Below are positions 26,267 to 33,655 of a DNA stretch of 64,000 bases, one piece after another. The notes beneath the pieces were generated by a model that ran no database searches, was not told the origin of the DNA, and was given only the letters and a program-made list of their open reading frames with translations. Each line of letters begins with the position of its first letter. The first letter of the stretch is position 1. The position numbers were made by a program, and so were the translations under genes. The DNA is from DTFZ01 sp964510055 (GTDB taxonomy: Bacteria; Bacillota; Clostridia; Christensenellales; SZUA-584), in NCBI GenBank assembly GCA_964510055.1, contig CAZDZY010000003.1, positions 3,883 through 67,882 on the forward strand, in the 5' to 3' direction.

Positions 26267-27504
26267 TTCTTTTCTCCGTACATATACTTCTGTTGTTGCC
26301 CGGTCAACCTGTCGTATTCTATACCCATCGCTTTTAGTTTTAGCCCGGCTACATACTCATCTATCTCTTTAGGCACATTATACACTTTATTTTCAAGCTT
26401 GCCTTTATTATTGACGAGATATTTTAAAGAAAGCGCCTGTATCGAGAAACTCAAGTCCATTATTTCAGCCGGGTGCCCGTCTGCTGCGGCGAGGTTTACG
26501 AGCCGCCCTTCCGCAAGCAGATAAAGCTCTTTATCCCCCAGCTTATACGCAGTAATATTATTTCTCGCGGTATAACTGCTGTCGGCTATTTTTTTGAGCT
26601 CCGCAACGCTTACTTCAACGTCAAAATGGCCTGCGTTGGATAGCATAGCCCCGTTTTTCATGTTTTTAAAATGCCTGCCGATAATAACGTCTTTACAACC
26701 GGTGACAGTTACGAATATGTCACCGATGAAAGAGGCGTCGTCCATCGTCATAACCGAATACCCGTCCATAGCCGCTTCCATAGCGCGGATAGGATCGACT
26801 TCAGTAACCACCACCTTGGCGCCCAGACCTTTTGCGCGAAGAGCTACGCCTTTGCCGCACCATCCGTAGCCCGCTACGACTACCGTCTTTCCCGCTACTA
26901 CGAGATTCGTCGTCCTCATTATACCGTCCCAGACAGACTGGCCGGTACCGTATCTGTTATCGAAAAGATGCTTGCAATCCGCGTCGTTTACGGCAATAAC
27001 GGGAAATAAAAGCGTTCCCGCTCGTTCTCTTGCCCTGTATCTTAAAACGCCGGTAGTAGTTTCTTCGCAAGCGCCCAAGAGTTTTTTCGATTTTTCTTTA
27101 TCACCCGTATGCAAGGCTTCGCCTAAGTCGGCGCCGTCATCAAGCATAACGTCGGGGCAGCAGGCAAGCGCTAAAGAGATATGCCGTCTGTATTCTTCGG
27201 GCGAAGCCGCGTGCCATGCAAATACGTCCATCCCTCCCGCTGCGAGAGCGGCCGCTACGTCGTCCTGCGTTGAAAGAGGATTCGACCCGGTAACCGACAT
27301 CTTTGCCCCTCCCGCTTCAAGAACGCGGCAAAGATACGCGGTTTTCGCTTCAAGATGTACCGATAGCGATACATTGAGCCCTGAAAAAGGCTTTTCCTTT
27401 TCGAAAGAAGATTTTATACATGATAATACCGGCATGTTTTTCCTCGCCCATGAGATCTTGATCTCACCGGAAGACGCCAATTCCAAGTCTCTTACCTCAC
27501 TCAT
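26263..27504 (-). CDS. ahcY: Adenosylhomocysteinase
   Basis: 413 aa, the shorter form without the extra segment of eukaryotic enzymes. It splits SAH into adenosine and homocysteine using bound NAD. Visible: NPLSTQDDVAAAL, DDGADLGE, RYGTGQSVWDGIMRTTN, the NAD site VVVAGYGWCGKGVALRAKGLGA and SNAGHFDVEV. The C-terminus ends DRLTGQQQKYMYG in place of the typical HYRY end, as often in short-type enzymes. It overlaps the deaminase and the galU gene by 4 nt each. Confidence 0.94.
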   Translation of the reverse strand: MSEVRDLELASSGEIKISWARKNMPVLSCIKSSFEKEKPFSGLNVSLSVHLEAKTAYLCRVLEAGGAKMSVTGSNPLSTQDDVAAALAAGGMDVFAWHAASPEEYRRHISLALACCPDVMLDDGADLGEALHTGDKEKSKKLLGACEETTTGVLRYRARERAGTLLFPVIAVNDADCKHLFDNRYGTGQSVWDGIMRTTNLVVAGKTVVVAGYGWCGKGVALRAKGLGAKVVVTEVDPIRAMEAAMDGYSVMTMDDASFIGDIFVTVTGCKDVIIGRHFKNMKNGAMLSNAGHFDVEVSVAELKKIADSSYTARNNITAYKLGDKELYLLAEGRLVNLAAADGHPAEIMDLSFSIQALSLKYLVNNKGKLENKVYNVPKEIDEYVAGLKLKAMGIEYDRLTGQQQKYMYGEKK

Positions 27505-28382
27505 TCTGTTATCCCTTTCATGATATCGATAAGATATTTTGTAAATTCATTTTTAAGGTCATCGCGGTTTAAAGCGAATTCGACTGTAGCTTTAAGAAAA
27601 CCAAGCTTGTCCCCTACGTCGTATCTTTTGCCTTCAAACTCGTATGCATACATACCCTGTGTTTCGCAAAGCGTTTTAAGGGCATCCGTAAGCTGTATTT
27701 CCCCGCCCTTGCCCGGTTTTTGATGTTCCAATATATCAAATATTTCAGGAGTTATTACATACCGGCCAAGAATAGCGATATTTGAAGGAGCGTTTTTTAT
27801 TGACGGCTTTTCCACCATATCAGCCACTTTGTGCAGGCGGTATTCTTTAGATTTCACTTCCGGGTCCACGATACCGTATTTATCGACTTCAGACCCAGGT
27901 ACTCTTTGCACGCCGAGTACGGTTTTGTTGAATTCGGAATACACTTTGATAAGCTGGCCTATCGCGGGTTTTTCTGAAACGACTATATCGTCGCCCAAAA
28001 GCACAGCGAACGGCTCGTTTCCCACAAACGCACGCGCACAGCTTATAGCATGCCCCAGCCCTTTAGCTTCTTTTTGCCGTACATAGTACACGTCTACAAG
28101 GTTCGAAATATCCTCGACTATGCTTAAAAGCGAGGATTTGCCCTTTATTTGAAGCTCGGATTCAAGCTCGTATGATTTATCGAAATGGTCTTCTATATTC
28201 CTTTTTCCGCGGCCTGTTATAATAAGAATGCTTTCTATCCCGGCGCTTATAGCTTCTTCCACGATATATTGTATAGTCGGTTTATCCACTATAGGCAGCA
28301 TCTCTTTGGGCTGCGCCTTGGTTGCCGGCAAAAATCTAGTTCCAAGTCCGGCAGCCGGAATGACCGCTTTTTTTATATTCAC
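27501..28382 (-). CDS. galU: UTP-glucose-1-phosphate uridylyltransferase
   Basis: 293 aa from the GTG at 28382, which has GGAGG at good spacing; a longer frame to 28532 would run through the promoter. The N-terminus (M)NIKKAVIPAAGLGTRFLPATKAQPKEMLPI carries the nucleotide-binding G-x-G-T-R and the activating K-E-M-L-P. Other motifs: FAVLLGDDIV, MVEKP and DVGDKLGFLKA. It makes UDP-glucose for envelope glycans. It is the first gene of the unit running to the AIR-synthase-like gene and is divergent from the Y-family polymerase. Confidence 0.96.
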   Translation of the reverse strand: MNIKKAVIPAAGLGTRFLPATKAQPKEMLPIVDKPTIQYIVEEAISAGIESILIITGRGKRNIEDHFDKSYELESELQIKGKSSLLSIVEDISNLVDVYYVRQKEAKGLGHAISCARAFVGNEPFAVLLGDDIVVSEKPAIGQLIKVYSEFNKTVLGVQRVPGSEVDKYGIVDPEVKSKEYRLHKVADMVEKPSIKNAPSNIAILGRYVITPEIFDILEHQKPGKGGEIQLTDALKTLCETQGMYAYEFEGKRYDVGDKLGFLKATVEFALNRDDLKNEFTKYLIDIMKGITE

Positions 28383-28421
28383 TGCTAATCCTCCGTAAAT
28401 TGCTCCGTAGTAAAATATTAT

Positions 28422-28450
28422 ACTATATGTACCTCTATTAATGTTTACAA
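28422..28450 (-). promoter_or_regulatory. Probable promoter for galU and the downstream unit
   Basis: TTGTAA (28445-28450) and TATAGT (28422-28427) are 17 nt apart on the minus strand. An overlapping TATAAT at 28417-28422 could serve as an alternative -10. The predicted start lies about 30-35 nt before the GTG. Confidence 0.5.
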
Positions 28451-28520
28451 ATTTATTAACATTCGGAAATATACGTTTTCTGCCATATAATATTATCACG
28501 ATATCGGCATATAATACATC

Positions 28521-28550
28521 TTGACAGAACATTCGTTCGCATTCTATAAT
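28521..28550 (+). promoter_or_regulatory. Consensus SigA promoter for the Y-family polymerase gene
   Basis: Both hexamers are perfect: TTGACA (28521-28526) and TATAAT (28545-28550), with an 18-nt spacer. The spacer is occupied by a LexA box. Expected start near 28557. Confidence 0.85.
28527..28538. promoter_or_regulatory. LexA (DinR) box 1, inside the promoter spacer
   Basis: GAACATTCGTTC fits the Gram-positive SOS box GAAC-N4-GTTC exactly and continues with CG on its right side. It lies between the -35 and -10 boxes, where repressor binding occludes RNA polymerase. Confidence 0.85.
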
Positions 28551-28557
28551 ATTAATA

Positions 28558-28569
28558 GAACGTATGTTC
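28558..28569. promoter_or_regulatory. LexA (DinR) box 2, at the predicted transcription start
   Basis: GAACGTATGTTC fits GAAC-N4-GTTC, flanked by an A on the left and G on the right. Its centre is 31 bp from the centre of box 1, roughly three helical turns, so both LexA dimers would face the same side. Confidence 0.85.
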
Positions 28570-28576
28570 GTTTAAT

Positions 28577-29818
28577 ATGGACAGAATAGTTTTACACTGC
28601 GATCTTAATAGTTTTTTCGTTTCCGCGTCATGCCTTGCAAGGCCTGACCTTTTACGAAGCCCGGTGGCCGTATGCGGGGATGTTTCAAAGCGCCACGGAA
28701 TAATACTTGCAATAAACCAGTTAGCCAAGCGTATGGGCGTAAAAACTGGTTATCCGCTGTGGCAGGCGCAGGCTCTTTGCCCCGGCCTTGTTACTATACC
28801 TCCCGATTATCCGTTATACATGCGGATGTCGGATACCGTAAGGGATATATATGAGCGCTATACCGGGCACATAGAGCCTTTCGGCATAGACGAATGCTGG
28901 CTTGACTTAACGCCGTTTATCAGGAGCGAAAATTTCGGGGACCGCGTCGCAGATGAAATAAGGCAGACCGTAAAGAAGGAGACCGGGCTTACCATATCGG
29001 TGGGCGTTTCGTGGAACAAGGTATTCGCCAAGCTGGGCAGCGACTATAAAAAGCCCGACGCGGTCACTGTTGTAAGCAGGGAGAACTACCGGCAGCTTGT
29101 ATGGCCGCTCCCTGCGCGCGATCTCATGTATGTGGGCAGGGCCACATGTAACCGTCTCGAAAGAGCGGGCATAAATACCATAGGAGATATAGCAAACGCT
29201 CCTCCCCCGTTCTTAAAGCTGCTGCTCGGAAAAAACGGGCTTACGCTGCACAGCTTTGCCGCGGGCTGCGACGATTCGCCCGTAAAGAGCGTCGAGTATC
29301 AACTGGGCGTCAAAGGTATAGGAAACAGCATGACGACTAAGAGCGACCTGATAAACGACGGGCAGGTCTGGGAGGCGTTCTTGATACTTTCCGAGATGGT
29401 CGCGCAGCGCGCGAGAAATAAGATGCTTCAGGGGAAAGTCGTAGCTATATTTCTGCGCGACAATAAGCTTGAATCGATAACGAGGCAGGCAACGCTGCCA
29501 AGAGAGACATATATATCTGGGGAGATCGCGCGATGCGCCATGGCGCTGTATAAAAGCAACTGGGACGCGGGGCAGCGCCCGATACGCGCCATAGGCATAA
29601 GGCTTGCCAATCTTTCAGTTATAGACAGATACGTGCAGCTTTCTTTCTTCGACATGGAGAGATCGAGGTCGCAAAACCTCGAGTTCGCGAAGGATGATAT
29701 CATAAAACGGTACGGCCCGGAAGCCGTGATACGCGCTTCGCTCTTAAAGCCCCAGGTATACGACCGGTACCCGAAAGAGATACACGACGTGCATCCGTTG
29801 TCTTATTTCAGGACGTGA
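28577..29818 (+). CDS. dinB: Y-family (DinB/UmuC-type) translesion DNA polymerase
   Basis: 413 aa. The palm carries MDRIVLHCDLNSFFVSA with the first catalytic Asp and GIDECWLDLTPF with the Asp-Glu pair; RMGVKTGYPLWQAQALCP and VGVSWNKVFAKLGSDYKKPD are typical. A helix-hairpin-helix and little-finger domain follow. I do not see the final beta-clamp QxSLF box, though the C-terminal VQLSFFD near residue 355-361 may serve. It performs error-prone or lesion-bypass synthesis. Two LexA boxes overlap the promoter. No ribosome site precedes the ATG in the short leader. G+C is visibly higher than in the neighbours, which hints at a different history. Confidence 0.93.
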   Translation: MDRIVLHCDLNSFFVSASCLARPDLLRSPVAVCGDVSKRHGIILAINQLAKRMGVKTGYPLWQAQALCPGLVTIPPDYPLYMRMSDTVRDIYERYTGHIEPFGIDECWLDLTPFIRSENFGDRVADEIRQTVKKETGLTISVGVSWNKVFAKLGSDYKKPDAVTVVSRENYRQLVWPLPARDLMYVGRATCNRLERAGINTIGDIANAPPPFLKLLLGKNGLTLHSFAAGCDDSPVKSVEYQLGVKGIGNSMTTKSDLINDGQVWEAFLILSEMVAQRARNKMLQGKVVAIFLRDNKLESITRQATLPRETYISGEIARCAMALYKSNWDAGQRPIRAIGIRLANLSVIDRYVQLSFFDMERSRSQNLEFAKDDIIKRYGPEAVIRASLLKPQVYDRYPKEIHDVHPLSYFRT

Positions 29819-29846
29819 CGCGCCCTATTGCGTTTCGGCTGCCCGG

Positions 29847-30188
29847 TCAGCCCGGAGGCCACGCAAGCTGCCGCCCGCCGAGCAGATGAAAGTGCAGATG
29901 CGGTATGGACTGGCCGCCGTCTTTTCCGGTATTGGCCACCAGCCTGAAGCCATCTCTCAGCCCGAGTTCAGCGGCAAGCTTTTTAGCCGCTCGCATTATA
30001 TCCGCATATATCACCATATCTTTTTCGGAAGTTTCCGCGACGGATGCTATATGTTTTTTCGGCATTATGAGCACGTGCACAGGCGCTTTCCCGTCGATAT
30101 CGTGGAAGGCGACCACTGTTTCATTTTCATAAACCTTGCTGCATGGTATCTCGCCCGCAGCTATTTTGCAAAACAGGCAATCTTTCAT
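29847..30188 (-). CDS. hinT: HIT-family purine nucleoside phosphoramidase (HinT)
   Basis: 113 aa. It begins MKDCLFCKIAAGEIPCSKVYE with the CxxC pair and ends IPHLHFHLLGGRQLAWPPG, the histidine triad H-x-H-x-H followed by the GGR motif. HinT hydrolyses AMP-amine conjugates. It lies 12 nt after mtaB and converges on the polymerase gene with only 28 nt between the stops, within and next to which GGCTG/CAGCC can pair (29838-29853), a possible weak shared terminator. Confidence 0.95.
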   Translation of the reverse strand: MKDCLFCKIAAGEIPCSKVYENETVVAFHDIDGKAPVHVLIMPKKHIASVAETSEKDMVIYADIMRAAKKLAAELGLRDGFRLVANTGKDGGQSIPHLHFHLLGGRQLAWPPG

Positions 30189-30200
30189 TCACAATCTCCT

Positions 30201-31463
30201 TTAAGCTCCGTATATTACTTTACCGCTGACCTTTTTCATAACAACGGTTTTCAGCTCATTATTTTGCGCTTCTGCGGCAACCCGCACGTACCGCTCAGAA
30301 TATCCCTCGAGGCATCCCGGGAATTCCTTTGATCCGTCTTCAAACAATACTTCCGCGGTTTTTCCCATAAGATTTCTGATATATGTTTTTTCGAGACTAT
30401 CGCCCAGAGCTATGAGCTCAAGGGCACGCTCTTTGGCAATATGTTTTGGCACTTTGGGCTGCATATCAAAAGCTTTTGTTCCTTCCCTTGCAGAAAAGGG
30501 GAACACGTGAACCCTGGAAAATGCTATTCTTTCGATGAACGCTTCTGTTTCCTTATGTTCCTGCTCTGTTTCGCCCGGAAAGCCCGCGATAATATCCGTT
30601 GTTATCGCGGGATCCTCATAATACTTTCTCAGCAGTCCGGTAAAGCCAGCATATTCATCCGGCGTGTATTTTCGGTTCATTCTCTTAAGAACGTTTTCAG
30701 AGCCGCTTTGCAGGGAAAGGTGAAAATGCGGGCACAAGTTTTTTGCCGACGCCGCCTGTTTTATAAATGACTCATCAAGGTAACCGGGCTCTATAGAGCC
30801 CAGCCTTATGCGCATTCCTGTTTTATCGAGTTCGCATATTACATCCCCGAGCGATAAGCCGTCATCGGAATATGAGGCTATATGTATACCTGTAAGTACG
30901 ATCTCTTTAACTCCGGCCCCAGCAAGCTCGCTGGCTTCTCTAACGATATCGTCTAACCGCCTTGAACGTGAACGCCCTCTGACGTACGGTATTATGCAAT
31001 AACTGCAAAAATTATTACAGCCTTCCTGTATTTTTATTATACCGCGCGTCCTCTCAGAAGGAGCGCTTATATTCATAGGCTCGAATGCGCAGCTTTCGAG
31101 CCCATGGGTCAAATCTATATTTTTTTCGCCCGAAAGAAGCCTCTCAGCAATTGAAACGATATCGCCACGTTCGTCTGTGCCTATTACGGCGCTTACGCCA
31201 TCCGTACGCAGCAATTCTTCCGAGTGCTTCTGAGCGAGGCATCCCGCAACTATCACATTTCCTGTTTTTGCAGCTTTCCTTATGGCGCTTCTTGATTTCT
31301 TATCCGCAACCGAAGTTACCGTGCATGTATTGACGACCGTGATATCTGCAGGCTCACCGAAACCGACTACGGAATATCCATTCTTTAAAAAAAGCTCCTG
31401 CATAAACGCGGAATCATATGCGTTGACTTTGCAGCCCAGCGTAATAATTGATACGGTCTTCAA
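30201..31463 (-). CDS. mtaB: tRNA (N6-threonylcarbamoyladenosine-37-C2) methylthiotransferase MtaB
   Basis: 420 aa radical SAM methylthiotransferase making ms2t6A37 in tRNAs. The N-terminal cluster cysteines are in TLGCKVNAYDSAFMQ, NTCTVTS and VAGCLAQ; the radical SAM motif is EGCNNFCSYCIIPYVRG. A TRAM domain follows. The methylthiotransferase type with a short LGCKVN start matches MtaB rather than MiaB. It lies downstream of prmA as in the Bacillus dnaK region, but the rsmE gene that usually separates them is absent here. Confidence 0.93.
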   Translation of the reverse strand: MKTVSIITLGCKVNAYDSAFMQELFLKNGYSVVGFGEPADITVVNTCTVTSVADKKSRSAIRKAAKTGNVIVAGCLAQKHSEELLRTDGVSAVIGTDERGDIVSIAERLLSGEKNIDLTHGLESCAFEPMNISAPSERTRGIIKIQEGCNNFCSYCIIPYVRGRSRSRRLDDIVREASELAGAGVKEIVLTGIHIASYSDDGLSLGDVICELDKTGMRIRLGSIEPGYLDESFIKQAASAKNLCPHFHLSLQSGSENVLKRMNRKYTPDEYAGFTGLLRKYYEDPAITTDIIAGFPGETEQEHKETEAFIERIAFSRVHVFPFSAREGTKAFDMQPKVPKHIAKERALELIALGDSLEKTYIRNLMGKTAEVLFEDGSKEFPGCLEGYSERYVRVAAEAQNNELKTVVMKKVSGKVIYGA

Positions 31464-32383
31464 TTTGTGGCGCCTTTCAAACGGGCGGCGATCGCGCGCC
31501 AGTCACCCATGCTCATTACCTCGAGTATACTAAATCCGTTATTTTCGAGTGAGAGTTTTACCTCATCAAGCCTGTCCTCTATTATGCCTGAAATAATGTA
31601 TACTGCCTTTGGCTCCATGTACTTTGCAATATTTGCATTAAGCCGTATGATTATATCGGCAACGATGTTTGCAGTAATAATATCATATTTTCCTTCCCCA
31701 GCGCCGCTCAGCAAGTCGGATTGACGTGTTTCTATTTCAACATTGTTGGCCGCCGCGTTATCCCTTACAACTTTAACGCATACCGGATCATTATCGAGCG
31801 CAAGTACTTTGCCTGCGCCGAGTTTTGCGCAGGCAATGCCGAGTATCCCGGAACCGCAGCCTACGTCAAGAACTTTTGCTTCAGGAACAATATATTTCTG
31901 TATCAGTTCAAGGCACATACGGGTAGTCTCATGCACCCCGGAGCCGAATGCCATTCCGGGGTCCAGCTCCAATACAATGTCTCTATCTTCAGCTTTATAG
32001 TTTTCCCAAGAAGGTTTTATGACTATGTTCCCCGCTGCCCTGAAAGCTGTGAAATGCTTTCTGAAGTTTTCGTTCCAGTTAGTATCTGGAATCATATTTA
32101 CAGTAATATTAAGAGTTCCGGTATCGATTTCCGCAGAATGCTTTAATCTTTCCAAACGATCTTCTATATATGATACGGTCCCTTCGAACCCGTCTTCTCC
32201 AAAATACGCCTTTACAATAACATTTCCGGATACGTGTAACTCCGGTCTGTATTCATCAAACAGCGCGGGGATCGCGCTGCCTCCTTCAATTTCCGCCCCG
32301 CCGGCGCCGGCGTCGATCATTATTGACGATACGATATCGGCGGCATCTTCTTTTGTCTCAATACAGATAAGGTTCCAATCCAT
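31460..32383 (-). CDS. prmA: Ribosomal protein L11 methyltransferase
   Basis: 307 aa. The N-terminal substrate-recognition domain begins MDWNLICIETKEDAADIVSSIM; the class I SAM fold has VLDVGCGSGILGIACAKLGA and ALDNDP, then DIITANIVADIIIRL with the NxxA catalytic loop. It trimethylates L11 (bL11). It directly follows dnaJ with no spacer and overlaps mtaB by 4 nt. Confidence 0.95.
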   Translation of the reverse strand: MDWNLICIETKEDAADIVSSIMIDAGAGGAEIEGGSAIPALFDEYRPELHVSGNVIVKAYFGEDGFEGTVSYIEDRLERLKHSAEIDTGTLNITVNMIPDTNWNENFRKHFTAFRAAGNIVIKPSWENYKAEDRDIVLELDPGMAFGSGVHETTRMCLELIQKYIVPEAKVLDVGCGSGILGIACAKLGAGKVLALDNDPVCVKVVRDNAAANNVEIETRQSDLLSGAGEGKYDIITANIVADIIIRLNANIAKYMEPKAVYIISGIIEDRLDEVKLSLENNGFSILEVMSMGDWRAIAARLKGATN

Positions 32384-33499
32384 TTAAACGCCCATTACCC
32401 TCTCGAAAAAGCTTTTTTTATCTTTAGTGGATTTATCGAATTCCTTTAAGAGAGTTTTCTCTTTTTCCGAAAGCTTTTTAGGCACCTCTACTTTTATCGA
32501 TACGTAAAGGCTTCCCTTTTTATTTGAATTTAAATATTGTATGCCCTTATCTTTTAGCCTGAATACCGTTCCCGTCTGCGTGCCTTCGTTTATCTTATAT
32601 TTTGCTTTGCCTTCCAACGTTGGAACGACGAGATCCGCTCCGAGCGCCGCGTCTGCAAAAGAAACAGGCATTTCCAGATACAGGTCGTATCCTTCGCGTT
32701 TGAAGAACTTATGGGGTTCAACGTAAATATATATCTGAAGGTCGCCTGCAGGGCCGCCGCGCTGCCCCGCGGCGCCTTCGCCTCGCAGCGTCAATATCTG
32801 AGAATCGTCTATACCTGCGGGAATATTGAATTTGAGCTTCTTAAGCTTTTTCTGTATGCCGCGCCCGCTGCAATCAGGGCAGGGGTCGCCTATTATAGTT
32901 CCTTTACCACCGCAATCAGGGCAGTCTACTACGTTGACAAAACTGCCGAAAGCAGTGTTCCTTTGCTGCCTTATCTGTCCCGTTCCCCCGCAGACGGAAC
33001 ATGTTTTAGTTTCTGTTCCAATTTTTGCTCCTGTTCCCCCGCATGATTCGCACGTAACATTCTTGTTTAGCTGTATCTCTTTTGCCGTGCCGAACGCCGC
33101 CTCTTCGAAGGTTATGGAAACTTCTGCGCGCAGATCGCTGCCGCGGACAGGGCCGTTCCTTCTCGCCGTTCTCCCTCCCCCGAAGCCGCCTCCGAAGAAA
33201 GAATCGAATATATCGCCGAAGCCGCCCATGAAATCCTCAAACCCGCCGAAGCCGGCTCCACCGGCGGCCGGATCGAAAGCCGAATGGCCGAACATGTCGT
33301 ATTGTTTTCTTTTATTCTCGTCACTGAGAACTGAATAAGCCTCGCTTGCTTCCTTAAATTTTTCGGAAGACTCTTCTTTATTTTCGTTTACATCGGGGTG
33401 ATGTTGTTTAGCTAGTTTCCGATATGCCCTTTTAATATCTTCAGGAGAAGCGTTTTTATCAATACCCAGAATCTCGTAATAGTCTCTTTTTTCCGCCAA
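32384..33499 (-). CDS. dnaJ: Chaperone protein DnaJ
   Basis: 371 aa, type I J-protein. J domain with HPD at residues 34-36, a Gly/Phe-rich linker (GGFGGFEDFMGGFGDIFDS), then four zinc motifs CESCGGTG, CSVCGGTG, CPDCGGKG and CPDCSGRG, and the C-terminal substrate domain. It delivers clients to DnaK and stimulates its ATPase. It is separated from dnaK by a 156-nt structured spacer (33500-33655) rather than the usual short gap. Confidence 0.97.
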   Translation of the reverse strand: MAEKRDYYEILGIDKNASPEDIKRAYRKLAKQHHPDVNENKEESSEKFKEASEAYSVLSDENKRKQYDMFGHSAFDPAAGGAGFGGFEDFMGGFGDIFDSFFGGGFGGGRTARRNGPVRGSDLRAEVSITFEEAAFGTAKEIQLNKNVTCESCGGTGAKIGTETKTCSVCGGTGQIRQQRNTAFGSFVNVVDCPDCGGKGTIIGDPCPDCSGRGIQKKLKKLKFNIPAGIDDSQILTLRGEGAAGQRGGPAGDLQIYIYVEPHKFFKREGYDLYLEMPVSFADAALGADLVVPTLEGKAKYKINEGTQTGTVFRLKDKGIQYLNSNKKGSLYVSIKVEVPKKLSEKEKTLLKEFDKSTKDKKSFFERVMGV

Positions 33500-33550
33500 A
33501 ATATCGACACCGCCTAAATATAAGTTTATTATCGGTTTTTACACCCGAAA

Positions 33551-33628
33551 AGCCAAAACGGTAAGCCGCTTTGGTTTACCCAAAGTGGCAGATCCGTTTT
33601 GGCTTAACCCGAAGCGGCGCTGCCGCTT
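33551..33628. repeat. Nested inverted repeats in the dnaK-dnaJ spacer
   Basis: AGCCAAAACGG (33551-33561) pairs with CCGTTTTGGCT (33594-33604). Inside, GCCGCTTTGG (33565-33574) pairs with CCAAAGTGGC (33580-33589) with one mismatch. Next to it, AAGCGGC (33612-33618) pairs with GCCGCTT (33622-33628) over a 3-nt loop. Three degenerate direct copies of CCG(C/T)TTTGG begin at 33566, 33594 and 33623. No U-tract follows on either strand, so a simple terminator is unlikely; processing or attenuation between dnaK and dnaJ is possible. Confidence 0.65.
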
Positions 33629-33655
33629 TGGCTTTATGATGTTATGTAGCTTATA

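Noticed and set aside
27501..28532. A longer GalU with 50 extra N-terminal residues
   Set aside because: The extra part has no GalU homology and would run across the promoter; the GTG at 28382 has GGAGG at correct spacing.
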